Assembly (NCBI GenBank): GCA_012932295.1 | Contig: JAAONU010000001.1 | Span: 54,657,693-54,721,692, forward strand | Source of the DNA: Cyclina sinensis | Taxonomy: Eukaryota > Mollusca > Bivalvia > Venerida > Veneridae | DNA: 64,000 nt | Direction of reading: 5' to 3' | In this document: piece after piece, positions 59,749 through 64,000 of the stretch | Numbering within the stretch: the first letter of the stretch is position 1 | Layout: every line of letters starts with the position of its first letter | Translations under genes and position numbers: made by a program | Notes under the pieces: generated by a model | The model's input: only the letters and a program-made list of their open reading frames with translations | Told to the model about the DNA's origin: nothing | Database searches by the model: none

Positions 59749-62380
59749 GTAAGAAAATGTTTATTGTTCTTCTTTTCTTACTAATATTGTTCATTGAAAA
59801 GCATGCAGCTTGTAATATTTGCATGAATTAATTGTTGGGAAAGTACTTGTTGCGTTTTCTGTTTTGTTAACTTCTTTCAGAAATAAAATGGACCTTTTGA
59901 AATTATTATTTAGTATTAGTTTAAGATGGGTTTATGTTAAATTAAATGAAAAAGACAGCTTAACAAAGTCATTGAAGTACTATAAATTCATAGGACTTTA
60001 ATTTTGCTTTTGTTCACTATAAAACGTTATTTTTCTTGTTTTGAATTTTACCTATATGCAAATGTCATTTCTGAGTTTCCTTTTTTAAAGCTTACAAATT
60101 GACAACAGTTTTATATGAAAAATACTTCTCCAGACAAAAACTAAGTAAGGAGTGGAAAATTTATGGTTATTTTAGATTATGTGTGTTGTCTTTTCTAGAG
60201 CGGCCTCCAAATCAATTTTTTTTTTCATATTGCATTTTTTACATAGCAAGAGAAATTTTTCTAACAAAAGACTCTTTAGTTAACCTATCTTGAAAAAGTG
60301 TATTATTATAAAATGTAGATGAAAAAATGAAAGTAATATGTAACAGTTAAAAAAACCAGGAAGCAGATTATACTTGATAGAGGTAAAGAAAGACCTTTTT
60401 AAACGTTTTCAGACTCCATCTAGATTTATTCAATGCAGCAAAAGAAATCAGAATGTTTTTACATAGACATAATATTATTTAAAATGAAAAAGCACTGGAA
60501 ATATGAAATTGATGCTGTCACAAGAAAAAAAGACATTAATCTAATAATTATGACTGAATGAATAAATCAAATAATAAGAAAAAGTTATTATTTATCAGTA
60601 TAAATAAACAAAAAGTTGTAAAAAAATTTCCCATTTAAAAAGTTAAATTTACACATTTCTCGGAGTCTGTTAAAATTCTTTTAACATTCTGCTAGCTGAA
60701 TAGGTAACATTTTTTGATGAGATGATCTTTGTCATTTGCAAATAATACTGTGTACATTTATCATTAAGATTAAGTAATATTTCTATTTTGCCCAATTTCA
60801 TCAAATGAAACTATTAATATACAAACAAATACATAAATGATCGACTAATGTTGGCAAAGAAAGCGTAAAAAACCATGTCTGCATATTCAAAGAGAAAGGA
60901 TTGTTTGCTTAAGGCACTTGTTGTGTCAGAAAACCCTTTGATTGTCAAAGATTTACGATTCAGTGTCTGCTCAGGATTACCAATTGGAATTCCTCCGAAA
61001 TTGATAAATCGGCTTTGAAGTATTCTCAACCAATCGGAAACAGTCATTAGAACAACTTTGATTAACACTCCTCCTTCTTATGTTATATTTTTCTTTCTTC
61101 CAATTCTATACAGTCAAACAACAAATGTTCCTATTGCTAAAACAATACAGAGAGAAATAGATGAAAGAATCAGCAACAAAAGGAGAAAAAAAATGGGGGG
61201 GGGCTGTTGTTAATTGTAGCTCTCATTATTGTGAAAGAAAAAACAGCGCAGAATTAAGTCAGACCAAAAAGTAGGAAACACTGAACTACGGTATTATACT
61301 ACAAGTAGGATCATGAATATATCATTGTACTTACCAAAATGCTTTCATTGGTCTTTTCTGGTTATGAAATACTTAATAGTGCTAAAATGGTGAAATGTGC
61401 AAAGTGTATTTTAATAATATGTGGATTAATTTTCATGTGGATACTAAGATTAAGAATTATTCTGTTCTATTAATTTTATGAAAAGTTAATTTTCACATGT
61501 GACAGTTTTTTCTCAGACAGTAGATATAACGCAGAGAAGTAATATGTAATATGGCAGAGTTCTTTGCAAACTTACTAGTTGTCTTGAGTCATTTACAAAT
61601 TTTATTTTCAGTTTCAATCATTACCTAACTATGCACACTTGAAATAAGCATGTTCAGGTCTGTTAAGATAATGCTAGATTGAGGGTAACTTTAGGGAGAG
61701 AAACTTATTTTTTTCCAAAATTTTCATATTATTTGGCTTGTAAAACATGCAAGCGGTTCATCTGTTTTGGGCATGCTCTACGAAATTGATTGTTTGATGT
61801 TGAAGGCATGTTCCCTTTGAAGTTGCCAGTTCACTTACATAAAATAGCTGATCAAACAATGCACTAGTTACAATGTGTATTTTGTGTTTTCGATTGCCGG
61901 GGTGTTCGACTCAGATAGTTTGGTGCCGTGTGCGTAGCTAAGTCTGCTAGAGTTACACACGGGCTCTGAATGAAGCATGTATTTTTAATCTGACATAAAT
62001 AAGACATCAAACATATTTGTAGTTTTTATGTAAGTTCTTCAAGCAAAGCCGTCTTTGATCTTCTCTCATGAAACGATGGCACAATGTTTGCTATTGCTTT
62101 GTTGGAAATGCCTACCATAGACCAGTGTTGATTTTTATCCAGTAGGGGTAGTCACTCGGGAAACGGAAGTTTTCAATTTGAAATCCAGGAATTTCTTATG
62201 TCAGTTAATATGGTTAATGGTTTTAAATTGTTTAATTGAACAGTAACCTGCTGTTCTTTTGTCTTTCACTTCAAGGGGAATTTGTAAGCAAGCTCTTAAA
62301 GGTCTGTCTTTCCTTTCTGAAACAATTCATTTAAGAAGAAGAAAAGTAAAAGAAAGGTAGGAAAGTGAGGTTTCAGGCCC
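59749..62380. other. TCF/LEF intron with candidate internal promoter at its 3' end
   Basis: Mostly AT-rich with nothing recognised. The last 500 bp differ. Sequence at 61888-61970 is CpG-richer, CTTTGATC (TCF motif) is at 62053-62060, and AACGGAAGT (ETS-like) is at about 62162-62170. This is consistent with a promoter for the exon at 62381. Confidence 0.4.
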
Positions 62381-62476
62381 ATGGATATGGATAATTTACA
62401 GTTGGAGTTTCCGGAGTTTGATCCGATCACATTCAGTGACACATATGAAGAGAATGGACATCAGGGCATGGCTGAG
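62381..62476 (+). CDS. Candidate alternative first coding exon of the TCF/LEF gene
   Basis: An ATG in context GGCCCATGG opens 32 codons, beginning MDMDNLQLEFPEFDP and ending HQGMAE, before a donor GAG|GTAAAT. A TGA lies in the same frame 15 bp upstream, so the ATG is the natural start. Reading the stretch as an internal exon after the phase-0 exon at 59710 hits a stop at once. The donor is phase 0, as is that of the 59710-59748 exon, so it could splice to the same downstream TCF exons. The product would have an acidic N-terminus in place of the beta-catenin-binding domain. I do not recognise the peptide. It could instead begin an unrelated nested gene. Confidence 0.5.
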
Positions 62477-64000
62477 GTAAATGTTTGCTGTAAAAAATTC
62501 CTCTTTTTTGTTCTTCAGTTTGACAGCAGGTGAATAAATGAAAAAAAATCAGAAATGAAGCTTTTATGGAATTAATTTTTTGTGTGTAAGAATTTGTGAA
62601 AGACATGAATATTACTATGGATTGTTTGGATTAATTCAGTTTGAATTAGAAGTTGCATATTTAAAAGTTAATGAGTATAATTATTTGGTAAATCTACGTA
62701 AAGGATGTGTCATTGTCAACAACACATACAACAGTCAAAATGTTGTTCAGTAATTTCCTAATTTCTAGGTTCTTTTGTTGACATTTATTACATTTTCATA
62801 AATAATTTTATCATTAAGGAAACAAAACTAATTCATTTGTCATGTTTGTGAATATATTGTCATTATTTTTTATGCAATCTTTCTAGTAAAAAAAAAAGTA
62901 CAGACCAAGAATTATTTTGTACACTGATGAAACTGCTGATACAAAAAATAAACAAGAAAGTAGTTTTACATGTTACAGTAGATAACTGATTTAATTAAAC
63001 AAAGTAGAACTATAGTGTATTATTTAGAATTGCAGAATTTAGGTGGAAAAATAACAGTCTAAATACAGTTCTTTCAGTAAATGATATTTTAATTCAGATT
63101 CAAGAAATCTTGCAGAAAAAAATACTGTTTTAATACAATTATTCTGATTTGAATTGATTAAAATATTTTTGAACGTATTTTTTTTTTTTTTAAAAGAAAA
63201 GAAAATGAAAATTGAAACTTCTCTTTCTCATTATATTATCAAATGACAGAAAAAGAAAATTGTTTGGTCAAAATCAATTTACAAATTTAGCTACCAAAGG
63301 AAAGGAAGAACTGTTTAAACAGTTTGTCATGTGGGTAAATTGATTTTTATTGGTTAAATAATTTCTTTAATTTGTCACCGCATGTTTTATTAATGCCATT
63401 AAAAGAAAATATAGTTCAACCACAGATCTTTCATGAAAATTGATAAATTATCTTCTTTATTACCATACACCTGTTATGAAGTTAAAATGATGCAAGGGAG
63501 ACAATCCTGGGACTAATGTTATGTAGATGAATTTGATTTGGTAATAAGCCTGCAAAGATTACTTCCCTTGGTTATGCACAAAATTTCATCTTTTTTTCAT
63601 TTAATGAAGGATTTAAATGATCTTAAATTATTATAATGGAGGAAGAAAAATGTATACAATTGATAGAGAAGGGTTGATTGAAATATATACTGACACAAAC
63701 TGATTTTTATTCTACCCTTTTCCTATATAAATAAATATTTAAGCTGAGATATTGTTAAATGCTTTAGTATTTAAACTTATTATTTAATTTTGCCTGTTCG
63801 TTATTTTTTTTTATTGATTATTGATGGTGACCCTCTGAAATATTGATAAATTATCTTCTGGTACCTTTTAAGCAGTTATTCACTTAAACAGAATCTGATG
63901 TCCTGAATTAAATCATATTATTATCTTAAAATATTGATAGTCTTTATAATCATATCATACAACATGTTTCCTATAATATGTAAAATGAGGATACAGTTAT
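62477..64000. other. Intron following the candidate alternative exon, no gene seen
   Basis: AT-rich, with T and A runs (63177-63193). No further exon was recognised, and the TCF HMG-box exons are not in the window. Confidence 0.55.

Overview
This is a 64 kb window of AT-rich animal nuclear DNA with GT-AG introns, long introns and a heavy load of tandem arrays and small non-autonomous mobile elements. The gene content (a DUF4062-NACHT-WD40 protein next to a TCF/LEF gene) and the repeat style point to a lophotrochozoan. A bivalve mollusc is the best guess. That placement is inference from pattern and from memory of mollusc repeats, not from a database search.

Positions 1-8360 hold the 3' part of a plus-strand gene of the NACHT and WD repeat family (NWD1/NWD2-like). 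Nine exons join in frame with consistent splice phases into 1,717 residues ending in a stop at 8195. One 3.5 kb exon carries the whole NACHT region and most of the WD region. The 5' end lies outside the window.

Positions 8361-30860 are intergenic. I see no convincing protein gene there. They hold a 39-bp satellite with higher-order duplication (11935-13385), a 31-bp satellite (20636-21288), a CTCF-like motif (20222), a strong G-quadruplex motif (23589-23610) and a 526-bp inverted-repeat element with a 9-bp target duplication (28889-29414).

Positions 30860-64000 hold the 5' half of a TCF/LEF (pangolin) gene on the plus strand, the DNA-binding effector of Wnt/beta-catenin signalling. Exon 1 (31094-31246) encodes the beta-catenin-binding N-terminus. 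A second short exon follows at 31390, then a 24.6 kb intron, then exons at 56052 and 59710. The HMG box lies beyond the window. Two TCF binding motifs one helical turn apart sit about 220 bp upstream of the start codon. Near the right end an ATG-led 32-codon exon (62381-62476) has a phase-0 donor that would fit the same downstream exons. It is a candidate alternative first exon for a TCF form lacking the beta-catenin-binding domain, and another TCF motif lies about 325 bp upstream of it.

The first long TCF intron is full of repeats: a foldback element (37404-37751), two copies of one degenerate family (38.6 and 49.0 kb), arrays of 74, 21, 50, 21-22 and 157 bp period, and an inverted-repeat element carrying a tRNA-like Pol III unit (55414-55858). 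Apart from the two genes and these elements, most of the window is plain AT-rich non-coding DNA. The two genes have no evident functional link.
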